A DNA stretch of 18,048 nt from Bog-950 sp964493695. GTDB lineage: Bacteria > Bacteroidota > Bacteroidia > Chitinophagales > LD1. Below, piece after piece: positions 7,545 to 14,273 of the stretch (position 1 is its first letter; every line of letters starts with the position of its first letter). The stretch spans positions 1 through 18,048 of the forward strand of contig CAZBPG010000080.1 in the NCBI GenBank assembly GCA_964493695.1, written 5' to 3'. Under the pieces are notes generated by a model, which made no database searches, was not told the origin of the DNA, and worked only from the letters and a program-made list of their open reading frames with translations. The position numbers were made by a program, and so were the translations under genes.

Positions 7545-7790
7545 CTATGCTTTCTGCGCTTTCTTGCGCGCTCTCCACCAGAAATAAGCCACCGTGCCGA
7601 CAATAAGATACGGAGTAAAGAAAAGATACATCACTCCTTTGTTGATACCATCTGAATTAGTAGACCCGGCATCGCGAGAACTTTCGGCCGTTGCCTGGCA
7701 CATAGAACATTGCCCACTTGCCGAAAAAAGCGAAAGCAGAATTATAGCTGCAATTAGGATAAAGGGAATGTATTTTATAAAGCGATTCAT
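7545..7790 (-). CDS. Small membrane protein with CSMC motif (cytochrome-oxidase cluster)
   Basis: The 81-residue protein has a hydrophobic N-terminal helix (residues 5-24, signal-like), then QCSMCQA with two cysteines (residues 28 and 31) in CxxC spacing facing outside, a short polar stretch, a second membrane helix (about 53-71) and a basic tail RARKKAQKA. I recognise it only as the kind of small protein found beside SCO1 and DUF420 in Bacteroidota; no function is established. The CxxC pair next to a copper-delivery protein invites a role in copper handling or thiol redox for cytochrome oxidase, but that is inference. It begins 45 bp after the DUF420 stop, with a hairpin between them, and the PH-domain gene follows 7 bp later. 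Confidence 0.75.
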   Translation of the reverse strand: MNRFIKYIPFILIAAIILLSLFSASGQCSMCQATAESSRDAGSTNSDGINKGVMYLFFTPYLIVGTVAYFWWRARKKAQKA

Positions 7791-7805
7791 AGTCCAAAGT
7801 TATTA

Positions 7806-7837
7806 AACCTTGCAGGTTTTGAAAACCTGCGAGGGTT
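7806..7837. repeat. Intergenic hairpin overlapping the DUF420 stop codon
   Basis: AACCTTGCAGGTTTT (7806-7820) faces GAAAACCTGCGAGGGTT (7821-7837), an imperfect inverted repeat with a 10-bp perfect core. It covers the first two bases of the DUF420 stop codon and lies in the only sizeable gap of this cluster. It resembles the hairpins inside the two miniature elements and may be a dispersed extragenic palindrome or an mRNA-stabilising or attenuating structure. It lacks a T run, so it is not a classical terminator. Confidence 0.6.
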
Positions 7838-8381
7838 AGGTGTAATAAGGCGAAATCATTAAGTAAACAATCACCCCGGTAACAGATACATACAACCATA
7901 ACGGGAAAGTATACCGCGCAATTTTTTTGTGCTTCGCATACTCACCGGTTAAGCTACGGTAAGCTGTAAACAAAATAGCCGGAAGAATGATAGCTGCCAG
8001 AATAATGTGCGAGATAAGCAGCGCAAAATATACCGGGCGAATTGCGCCTACACCCCCAAACTTTGTTTCGCCTGCAAACAAATGATGCGCGATATACGAA
8101 ACCAGAAAAAGCGATGAAAGAACGATAGCGGTGAGCATTACTTTTTTGTGCTCTTCATATTTTTTGTTCCGCACCAACACATAAGCCAACACCAGCAAAA
8201 CCGAAACAATAGTATTGATAGAGGCATTAACAGCAGCAAAAATGTGCGGGTCAAACGGCAGTTTTATTCCCAAATGAATTTTAGGAAGAGCTGCGATTAC
8301 CGCAAACACAACAACCGACACAATACCGATTAACCATTTAACCGTTTTGTCGTTCTTCTCAATCAATGGTTTGGGCATCAT
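7836..8381 (-). CDS. DUF420 (CtaM-like) membrane protein, cytochrome oxidase assembly
   Basis: The 181-residue protein has five hydrophobic segments (about 14-34, 48-70, 82-102, 117-140 and 157-176) and conserved-looking histidines near membrane borders (His46, His78, His99, His100, His125, His151), the layout of DUF420 (PF04238). The Firmicutes member CtaM is needed for active haem-copper oxidase, and family members usually sit beside oxidase or SCO genes. Here it directly follows SCO1: its ATG (8381) overlaps the SCO1 TGA in ATGA, so translation is likely coupled. A second ATG follows immediately at 8378 and could equally be used. The histidines suggest metal or haem contact; that is inference. 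Confidence 0.85.
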   Translation of the reverse strand: MMPKPLIEKNDKTVKWLIGIVSVVVFAVIAALPKIHLGIKLPFDPHIFAAVNASINTIVSVLLVLAYVLVRNKKYEEHKKVMLTAIVLSSLFLVSYIAHHLFAGETKFGGVGAIRPVYFALLISHIILAAIILPAILFTAYRSLTGEYAKHKKIARYTFPLWLYVSVTGVIVYLMISPYYT

Positions 8382-9202
8382 CTTTCAAACAGTCTTTTAG
8401 AGGTTTCCTTTTGCTTGGTAAAGCTGAATTTATTCTCGCTTTCGCGCAGTAGCAAAACAATGTCAGACATCAGCTTGTTTACCGTAATGCTGTCTACTCC
8501 GCTGTAATAGTTACGGATGTTTCCTTCCTGGTCTACCAATACTAACTTTTCGCTGTGAATGAAGGCTTCCGGTCCGCCATCTTCATCATCCTTTGCGGTA
8601 ATGAAGAAGCCTTCCTTCGCCAGTTTGAAAACAGTTTCCTTATTGTGGCGAAGAAAATACCACTTACCGGGAATGGCATCATGGTCATCGGCATATCTTC
8701 TCAAAACATTCACCGTATCTTTTACCGGGTCAACGGTGAACGATACAATTTTGAAGTTATCGTCTTTAATAAACCCTTTCTGTACCCGCTCCAGACTATT
8801 ACTCATCTTGGGGCAAATACCCGGACAGGATGCAAAAAAGAAATCGGCCACATAAATATTTCCGCGCAGCGAATCAAGGTCAAGCGAATCGCCACTTTGT
8901 GTCTCGAATTTTGCACCGGGGATAATGTGATACACCGAGTCCATTACTGTTTCGCCTTTCAGGTTGGTGGCTTCCACCACTCCTTCGGCAAACATCTTGC
9001 GCGGTGCATGAGGACGGTTCTCGCGCATGTTGTAATTCATCTTTCCCGAAAACCACTGGGAGAGATAGGCAGGGAACGACATCTTTAACTTGGGATTGAA
9101 CAACTGTGGTATATACCAACTGGAGAATACCACGCCAAACAATGGAACGAGCGTGACTAACAGGATGGCAATAATTCTGGGAAATCTTTTTTCTGTTTTC
9201 AT
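8378..9202 (-). CDS. SCO1/SenC-family copper chaperone for cytochrome c oxidase
   Basis: The 274-residue protein is anchored by one N-terminal helix (about residues 8-29), and its thioredoxin-like domain (about 95-260) faces the periplasm. The copper ligands are visible: FASCPGICP gives Cys126 and Cys130 (CxxxC), and the distant His216 is in FIHSEK. SCO proteins load or reduce the CuA centre of cytochrome oxidase subunit II. I start at the ATG at 9202, giving MKTEKRFPR before the helix; a TTG at 9214 adds only four residues. The gene is first of a minus-strand run continuing through DUF420, the CSMC protein and the PH-domain protein. The terminator at 9226-9253 isolates it from upstream genes. 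No oxidase subunit genes lie in the window. Confidence 0.92.
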   Translation of the reverse strand: MKTEKRFPRIIAILLVTLVPLFGVVFSSWYIPQLFNPKLKMSFPAYLSQWFSGKMNYNMRENRPHAPRKMFAEGVVEATNLKGETVMDSVYHIIPGAKFETQSGDSLDLDSLRGNIYVADFFFASCPGICPKMSNSLERVQKGFIKDDNFKIVSFTVDPVKDTVNVLRRYADDHDAIPGKWYFLRHNKETVFKLAKEGFFITAKDDEDGGPEAFIHSEKLVLVDQEGNIRNYYSGVDSITVNKLMSDIVLLLRESENKFSFTKQKETSKRLFER

Positions 9203-9211
9203 TAGCGGGTG

Positions 9212-9219
9212 CAAGTATA
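9212..9219 (-). promoter_or_regulatory. Putative -7 promoter box for the SCO1 cluster
   Basis: TATACTTG on the minus strand matches the Bacteroidota -7 consensus TAnnTTTG at 7 of 8 positions and starts about 10 bp before the SCO1 ATG. A terminator hairpin occupies the -33 region and no TTTG is seen there, so the call rests on the -7 box and its identity to the box at 10130-10137. Confidence 0.4.
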
Positions 9220-9225
9220 AAGCAG

Positions 9226-9253
9226 AAAAAGCAGAACGCGGGTTCTGCTTTTT
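9226..9253 (-). terminator. Rho-independent terminator after the SUMF1-like gene
   Basis: AAAAAGCAGAAC (9226-9237) pairs perfectly with GTTCTGCTTTTT (9242-9253) around a 4-nt loop; on the minus strand a T-rich tail follows. It starts about 20 bp after the stop at 9275 and sits just in front of SCO1, so it sets the boundary between the two transcription units. Confidence 0.8.
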
Positions 9254-9274
9254 ACAATAAGTGATGAAAGAAGT

Positions 9275-10114
9275 TTAGTAGTAGGTTCTGGCTACACGGA
9301 AACCCACGCTGTTCTGCCGAAAACCCGGTCCGGCATTCTGGCGGGTGTAAACATTTGCATAAACACCGTCATTGTAAAACGCTCCTCCGCGCATTACGCG
9401 GTAATTTCCGTTTTCGGGCCCTGCGGGGTCAACCGGTGAAGAGGTTTTGTAATACGCGCCATCGTACCAGTCCCAAACCCATTCCCAAACGTTACCGTTC
9501 ATATCAAACAGGCCAAGCTCATTCGGTTTCTTTTGCCCTACTGCATGAGGGCCATCGTTGCTGTTGCCCTTAAACCAGGCCACATCGTTGATGGCATCGG
9601 AACCCGAGAAATAAGTTCCCTTGCTTTTGTTTCCGCCACGCGCTGCAAATTCCCATTCAGCTTCGGTAGGCAAACGGTAGCCCTTTGCCGTATCCAGGTA
9701 TTTTATTTCCGTTGCGCTTATCAAATAACACTTCGACAGTTTTTCTTTTTCGCTCAGCCAGTTGCAATAAGCCACAGCATCGAGCCAGCTAAGGTTCATG
9801 GCCGCCTGTTTGCCTCTGCCCCAAAAACCGGAACTCACCGTATCGCGTTTCAGGTCTTTACAGAATTTATCGAAATCGTCAAAAGTTACTTCGGTTTTGG
9901 CGATGTAAAAACTTTTTACAGTTACATCGTGCACCGGTCCTTCATGTGTTTCGGCAGGTCTGTCTGTTCCCATTTTAAAGGTGCCACCTTCTGCTAAAAC
10001 AAATTTAGAAGTATCAATAGGAGCGCGCTTAACAGCAACCGGTTTGCTTTTTTGGGCAAACACAACATTGGTTGCAAAACAAACAGAGAGGACGAAAAGT
10101 GTATACTTCTTCAT
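9275..10114 (-). CDS. Secreted SUMF1/FGE-fold protein, not a true formylglycine-generating enzyme
   Basis: The 279-residue protein starts at the ATG at 10114 with a signal peptide (MKKYTLFVLSVCFATNVVFAQ). A FGE-sulfatase fold follows, with FKMGTD, the KTEVTFDDFDKFCKD segment, SWLDAVAYCNWLSEKEKL, RLPTEAEWEFAARGG, GLFDMNGNVWEWVWDWY, RVMRGGAFYND and the final SVGFRVART. True formylglycine-generating enzymes carry a copper-binding cysteine pair near the C-terminus; the matching stretch here (NVYTRQNAGPGFRQN) has none. Activity on sulfatases is therefore unlikely, and a structural or ligand-binding role, as in other secreted SUMF1-domain proteins, is more plausible. A promoter-like sequence lies directly upstream and a terminator directly downstream. 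It is probably its own transcription unit, though read-through from the TPR gene 78 bp upstream is possible. Confidence 0.87.
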   Translation of the reverse strand: MKKYTLFVLSVCFATNVVFAQKSKPVAVKRAPIDTSKFVLAEGGTFKMGTDRPAETHEGPVHDVTVKSFYIAKTEVTFDDFDKFCKDLKRDTVSSGFWGRGKQAAMNLSWLDAVAYCNWLSEKEKLSKCYLISATEIKYLDTAKGYRLPTEAEWEFAARGGNKSKGTYFSGSDAINDVAWFKGNSNDGPHAVGQKKPNELGLFDMNGNVWEWVWDWYDGAYYKTSSPVDPAGPENGNYRVMRGGAFYNDGVYANVYTRQNAGPGFRQNSVGFRVARTYY

Positions 10115-10129
10115 AAATCTGATTTTGAG

Positions 10130-10161
10130 CAAGTATAGTCGTTTATTGAAACCAATGCAAA
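10130..10161 (-). promoter_or_regulatory. Putative Bacteroidota-type promoter for the SUMF1-like gene
   Basis: On the minus strand TTTG (10161-10158) is followed after 20 bp by TATACTTG (10137-10130). This fits the TTTG / TAnnTTTG promoter of Bacteroidota with one mismatch in the -7 box. The ATG at 10114 is 15 bp further on, implying a short leader. Confidence 0.55.
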
Positions 10162-10192
10162 GGTGGACTTCCTTAAGAAGTTTACATAAATT

Positions 10193-10807
10193 CTACTTAA
10201 TCAACCCCAATCCTTCTAAAGCAGATTTATCGCGGGGAGAAAGCAGTAACACTTTTTCGAAAAGAATCTTTGCTTCTTTGGTTTTGCCTAATTGGAAATT
10301 TGCCCAAGCATACAAAATCAAACCATCATAATCGAAAGGATAAACGTTTACCACCCTTTCTAAAAATTTAAAGGCGTTCGCGTAATCTTTTCTTCCGTAG
10401 TAAATAGAACTGATACGGTAATTCGCTTTTGTATTTTGCGGATCAATCCTTACAATCTCCAGATACTGATTCAGCACTTTATCCCAGTTACCCAGAGCCG
10501 ATGCCGGTAAAACGTAGCCAAATCTTGCCTCAATACTGTAAGGCATCAGCGAAATCGCTTTCTCGTAATAAGTGGTTGATTCGGTAAAAAGACCGGCTTC
10601 GTAATTCAGATACGCCAGGCGCAAATTGATTTCATAACTCTTTTCGTCATAAACTTCCTTCAGTGCTTTAATCGCATCGCCATATTTTCCTGCAGCTTCA
10701 GATTTGTAGCCGTTCGAAAAAACAGTTTCCAGATTGGTTTGCGAAAAAGATTTTGTTGCAAGCGTAAAAGCGAAAACAACAAGCGATAGTTTTTGAATGA
10801 TATTCAT
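10193..10807 (-). CDS. Secreted tetratricopeptide-repeat protein
   Basis: The 204-residue protein starts at the ATG at 10807 with a signal peptide (MNIIQKLSLVVFAFTLATKSFSQ); a TTG at 10834 would overlap the preceding gene. The mature part is almost entirely helical TPR units, about five, with typical phrases such as LRLAYLNYEAGLFTESTTYYEKAI, NYRISSIYYGRKDYANAFKFLERV and WANFQLGKTKEAKILFEKVLLLSPRD. Such proteins are protein-protein adaptors; this one is probably periplasmic or surface-attached. It starts only 4 bp after the stop of the TPR/beta-barrel gene and is most likely the last gene of the PqqD/ATP-grasp operon, acting as the barrel's periplasmic partner (inference). Confidence 0.8.
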   Translation of the reverse strand: MNIIQKLSLVVFAFTLATKSFSQTNLETVFSNGYKSEAAGKYGDAIKALKEVYDEKSYEINLRLAYLNYEAGLFTESTTYYEKAISLMPYSIEARFGYVLPASALGNWDKVLNQYLEIVRIDPQNTKANYRISSIYYGRKDYANAFKFLERVVNVYPFDYDGLILYAWANFQLGKTKEAKILFEKVLLLSPRDKSALEGLGLIK

Positions 10808-10811
10808 GATA

Positions 10812-12044
10812 TTAAAATTTAAGTTTTGTTCCAATAGAAATTCCGTGGGCAGTGTAATTGATATTCGTTTCGCGGGTAGTTTTTAATTCAAACTGATAAG
10901 TTGCATAAATACTAAAACGGTGCTTAATGATGAATTCAGGCACAGCCGTCACATTGTGTTTCAATAAATCATATCCGTTTTGAACCAGAAAGCCGTTGAA
11001 TAGGTGAAAATTATAAACATTCGCATAAGTGTAGACGACACTCATAGCAAAAAACTGCGGAGCATTGAACCGGATACTCCCCTGAACAAGCGGATGAATT
11101 GTCTTGTAAAAGTCATTTGTATACAACATACCTGCCGCACAAAAAGATAGCTTCTGATTTGCAAGCGGATAAATTGTTATACCTAAACTGTGCTCAAATT
11201 GGTAAGTGGTATCAAGATTTGAAAATCCATTTGTCAAATCAAGTTTAACGTAAGGGAAAACCTTTGAAACATTGATTGAGCCGATAAACGAGGCATAATT
11301 CCGTTTACGCACTCCTGATCTTGGAGGGCGTTGAGGAGGTTGGGGGGGAGTGGCAAACAGCGTATCAATGTATTGGTCTAACATCACACTAAATGCTGGA
11401 TTCAATATAAAGCCTTTTACTAAAGGAATGTTTGCAGAGAGATAATATTTGTGCTGCTCATAAACGCCCTCGGTGTATCTTGGCCCGTTAATGGCATATT
11501 TCTGATGACTAAAAGAGTATGAATGAAAAAGCGAGTATCCTCGAGTAATTCTGTGGTTCAATCCAAAACCAAGAAAGTAGTATGGTGTGGCTATGCTCGT
11601 GTTTTCAGGGATTTTTACTGTAAAATCTAACTGAGCAAGGTTGATAGCCGCAGGTTTTACAGTCCCGGTTTTCTTCTTCAAATCATTGGAGAAGTGTTTA
11701 GTGAGATGAAGTGCTTCATCATACCGGTTATTGAAAGCGTAGGAATAAAAAAGATACTCCTGATTCGATTCATCGCCTGAGTTAAACCTCTTCGCTCTTT
11801 CAAAATGCGAAGAAGCTAATTGATATTTCTTCTGTTGGTAATAAGCAATACCAATTCGCTCACGCAGATAGAAGTAATCAATTTTACTTTTGATTGCTTC
11901 CCTTCCGAATTTCTCCAATTGATTCCAATCCTGTTTTAAATACAATACATACGAACTGTCTTCTACCGTTTTGAAGTTGAGTTCAGATTGAGCAGCAACA
12001 GTAATGTATGAAAAAAGAAAAATCAGAATTATCAGTCTATACAT
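10812..12044 (-). CDS. TPR plus outer-membrane beta-barrel protein (YaiO-like)
   Basis: The 410-residue protein has a signal peptide (residues 1-18, MYRLIILIFLFSYITVAA). Helical TPR-like units span about 25-125, for example LRERIGIAYYQQKKYQLASSHFERAKRF. About 140-410 is rich in alternating aromatic/polar strands and ends in phenylalanine (SIGTKLKF), as integral outer-membrane barrels do. The build matches YaiO-family proteins, whose role is not well defined. A proline-rich stretch (233-242, PPQPPQRPP) between strands is probably an exposed loop; its DNA (11331-11351) is a G-rich run. The ATG at 12044 lies 13 bp inside the end of the transporter-peptidase gene, so the two are probably translationally coupled. 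It would provide the outer-membrane step or anchor of the system. Confidence 0.75.
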   Translation of the reverse strand: MYRLIILIFLFSYITVAAQSELNFKTVEDSSYVLYLKQDWNQLEKFGREAIKSKIDYFYLRERIGIAYYQQKKYQLASSHFERAKRFNSGDESNQEYLFYSYAFNNRYDEALHLTKHFSNDLKKKTGTVKPAAINLAQLDFTVKIPENTSIATPYYFLGFGLNHRITRGYSLFHSYSFSHQKYAINGPRYTEGVYEQHKYYLSANIPLVKGFILNPAFSVMLDQYIDTLFATPPQPPQRPPRSGVRKRNYASFIGSINVSKVFPYVKLDLTNGFSNLDTTYQFEHSLGITIYPLANQKLSFCAAGMLYTNDFYKTIHPLVQGSIRFNAPQFFAMSVVYTYANVYNFHLFNGFLVQNGYDLLKHNVTAVPEFIIKHRFSIYATYQFELKTTRETNINYTAHGISIGTKLKF

Positions 12045-14263
12045 TCTGCCACTATCGTTTTGTTTCCGTTCTGCACTTTAAATATTTTGATTTTGTTCTT
12101 CGCTATTTCGAATTCAAAATTCATTTCCTTCAAAACTTTAGACGCTGTATTTGCTTTTGCGCAGGAAGTAATTGTTATCTGTGTTGGATAATTCAAATCA
12201 TCCACACTTTTAAATTTTGACACATAGGTGCCTTTTAAATAAATTTTAAACGGAGCCACAAAATCTTGAATGAAAGTGGAGATGCCCGAATAAAATCCAG
12301 TCATGGGCAAAATGTCATGCACTTCCAGTTGGTCGTAATAGCCGAGTAGTATTTTTCTTGCACCAATGTAGAAATTATAAAGCAGCGAGTTCTTGTCACC
12401 GGTGAATTCTGTAAAGTAATGCAACGTTCCGTTGTTTACGAAATAAGCGGTACTCTGTGTGTTTTTGCAGTAAATGAAAGTGGCGTTGTATGCATCGGTA
12501 AAAATTTCCCACCGCACAATTTCTCTCTCCACCTCAGCCCTTCGGGCATCTTCTTCTAAAGAGGAGAGAGAATACACTTCAAATATTAATTGCTCGCCCG
12601 GTACAAAAGTAAACGCATTTCGCAACAGAGGAGTTGTTTGAATTCCTGAAATAGTAGAACGCTCATTCGGATATTCGAACGAATGAAAATGATAGCAGTC
12701 TACCTTCTTCTCTACAAAGTAACTGATAGGATACCTCAATGTCTTGGAACCGATGTGCGGAGTGCTCTGCAATTGAAAATGAATATGCGGTTCGGGTGAA
12801 CGACCTGAGTTTCCGCAATTGGCAATCAAATCGCCCCGATGGACGTAATCGCCAATTTTCACTTTAAAACTTCCGCGCTTGATATGAGATATCTTTGAAT
12901 AAAGAAAATCGCTGTGCTTGATGATGATGGTATTTCCCCAGTTATTGTATACATCCACATTACCTACTAAGTTATCATCTACTTCATCAATAATGTTGTA
13001 GATATATCCGGCAGCAGGTGCTATCACCGGTGCGTTGTAGCAATAAAAATCGCTGAGTTGATTTCCGGGAAGACGAAATGTTTTGCGCATGTCGTCAGTC
13101 ACCACAAAGTCCCAGGCATCTTTCCACTCGCCTAAGTGTGTAATAGCTCCTTCATTGCCCTGCGAAACATACCACTCGCCAAAGAAGGGTAAATGGATAT
13201 GGAAGTAACTCTGGTCGCTGAACCGATCGATATTGTTGCGATGTTTGTAAAGATTTTTTTCGGGGCTGAACTGCTGGTGCCAAACCAGTTCTAAATTATT
13301 CGCATTGGTGCGATACTTCAAGGTGAGCAGCAGCACAACCATAATTACATTGAAAGGCAGCGAGTAAATAGGCAATTGCAGATAACTGAAAAACACACCG
13401 AGAGAAAGATGTGCAACAGCTATCACCGGTGCAATGAACAAAACAAGCAAATACGATTTCTTTGAAGGCACGAGAAAAAATCCTCCGATGGAAATAGAGG
13501 CAAGGATGTAATTGAAGCCGATGAAATTATAATTGAGCGGCTCTGCCGTTCCGTTCATGTACTGAAAGAAAAAATAGCCCGAAGCAAAACCAATCACCGA
13601 AAGGGTAAAAGCGATTCGCGAATAAATGAGCAGACCGATGGCAATGATGAAGCCGGAGATGATATTGTATTGAAAGTAGATTGCTCCTAAAGATTTTAAA
13701 TAAGCGTCAACCACGCGGGGTAATTGCAAAGCATCAAGGTTTTGATATAGTTGTACGAGATGTATTCCGCCAAGCGAATACAATTCGTTGTTTATAAAAA
13801 GACCTGTGTTGTTTAATGAAATTCCCGTAGAAGAACGAAGTGCCAGCAACAATGCCCACACCGAAAGCAGAAACGGAAACGCCAGAAGGGGCAGATTGTA
13901 TTTTGCAAAAACAATTGCAATGGCTTTCGACAGTACCGTGCAAAGCAGCGACACCACAATAAGTATTACGAAGAATTTGATACTGAAATTAAAATACAGC
14001 CCCATTACCAATCCCACCATCAGCGGATTGCTTGCATATACTCCAGTACGAATAAAGGTTTTATCGAACCCGAGCCATTGTGCCAGTACGATACTGACTG
14101 CTACTGCGAACATACCTGCTGCACCTGAATACGGATTGACAAACGAAGCGAGCAGAATGAGGTAAGCGAAAATGCGGTTATCGGAAAAGAACATTTGCGA
14201 GTAGCTGTGGATGAAGCTATCGCTGTAGAATTTGAATTGTTGTTTGCTGGTTTCTAACGACAT
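12032..14263 (-). CDS. Urea-transporter domain fused to an M23 (LytM-type) peptidase domain
   Basis: The 743-residue chain joins two families. Residues about 20-318 form a multi-span membrane domain matching urea transporters (PF03253). The internal two-fold repeat shows in GVYASNPLMVGLVMGLY (74-90) and FIGFNYILASISIGGFF (247-263), the twin filter segments. Residues about 360-520 match M23 metallopeptidases: His376 and Asp385 (THLGEWKDAWDF), His460 (KISHIK), and the HxH pair His493/His495 (EPHIHFQL) supply the zinc and catalytic set, so it may be active. The spacing between the first His and the Asp (nine) is longer than the canonical HxxxD, a variant to note. The C-terminal part (about 520-743) is unrecognised. 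M23 domains act on peptidoglycan cross-bridges or glycyl peptides, so this one should face the periplasm. The gene starts 10 bp after the decarboxylase stop and overlaps the barrel gene by 13 bp. Confidence 0.85.
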   Translation of the reverse strand: MSLETSKQQFKFYSDSFIHSYSQMFFSDNRIFAYLILLASFVNPYSGAAGMFAVAVSIVLAQWLGFDKTFIRTGVYASNPLMVGLVMGLYFNFSIKFFVILIVVSLLCTVLSKAIAIVFAKYNLPLLAFPFLLSVWALLLALRSSTGISLNNTGLFINNELYSLGGIHLVQLYQNLDALQLPRVVDAYLKSLGAIYFQYNIISGFIIAIGLLIYSRIAFTLSVIGFASGYFFFQYMNGTAEPLNYNFIGFNYILASISIGGFFLVPSKKSYLLVLFIAPVIAVAHLSLGVFFSYLQLPIYSLPFNVIMVVLLLTLKYRTNANNLELVWHQQFSPEKNLYKHRNNIDRFSDQSYFHIHLPFFGEWYVSQGNEGAITHLGEWKDAWDFVVTDDMRKTFRLPGNQLSDFYCYNAPVIAPAAGYIYNIIDEVDDNLVGNVDVYNNWGNTIIIKHSDFLYSKISHIKRGSFKVKIGDYVHRGDLIANCGNSGRSPEPHIHFQLQSTPHIGSKTLRYPISYFVEKKVDCYHFHSFEYPNERSTISGIQTTPLLRNAFTFVPGEQLIFEVYSLSSLEEDARRAEVEREIVRWEIFTDAYNATFIYCKNTQSTAYFVNNGTLHYFTEFTGDKNSLLYNFYIGARKILLGYYDQLEVHDILPMTGFYSGISTFIQDFVAPFKIYLKGTYVSKFKSVDDLNYPTQITITSCAKANTASKVLKEMNFEFEIAKNKIKIFKVQNGNKTIVAECID

Positions 14264-14273
14264 TAATTTCTAA

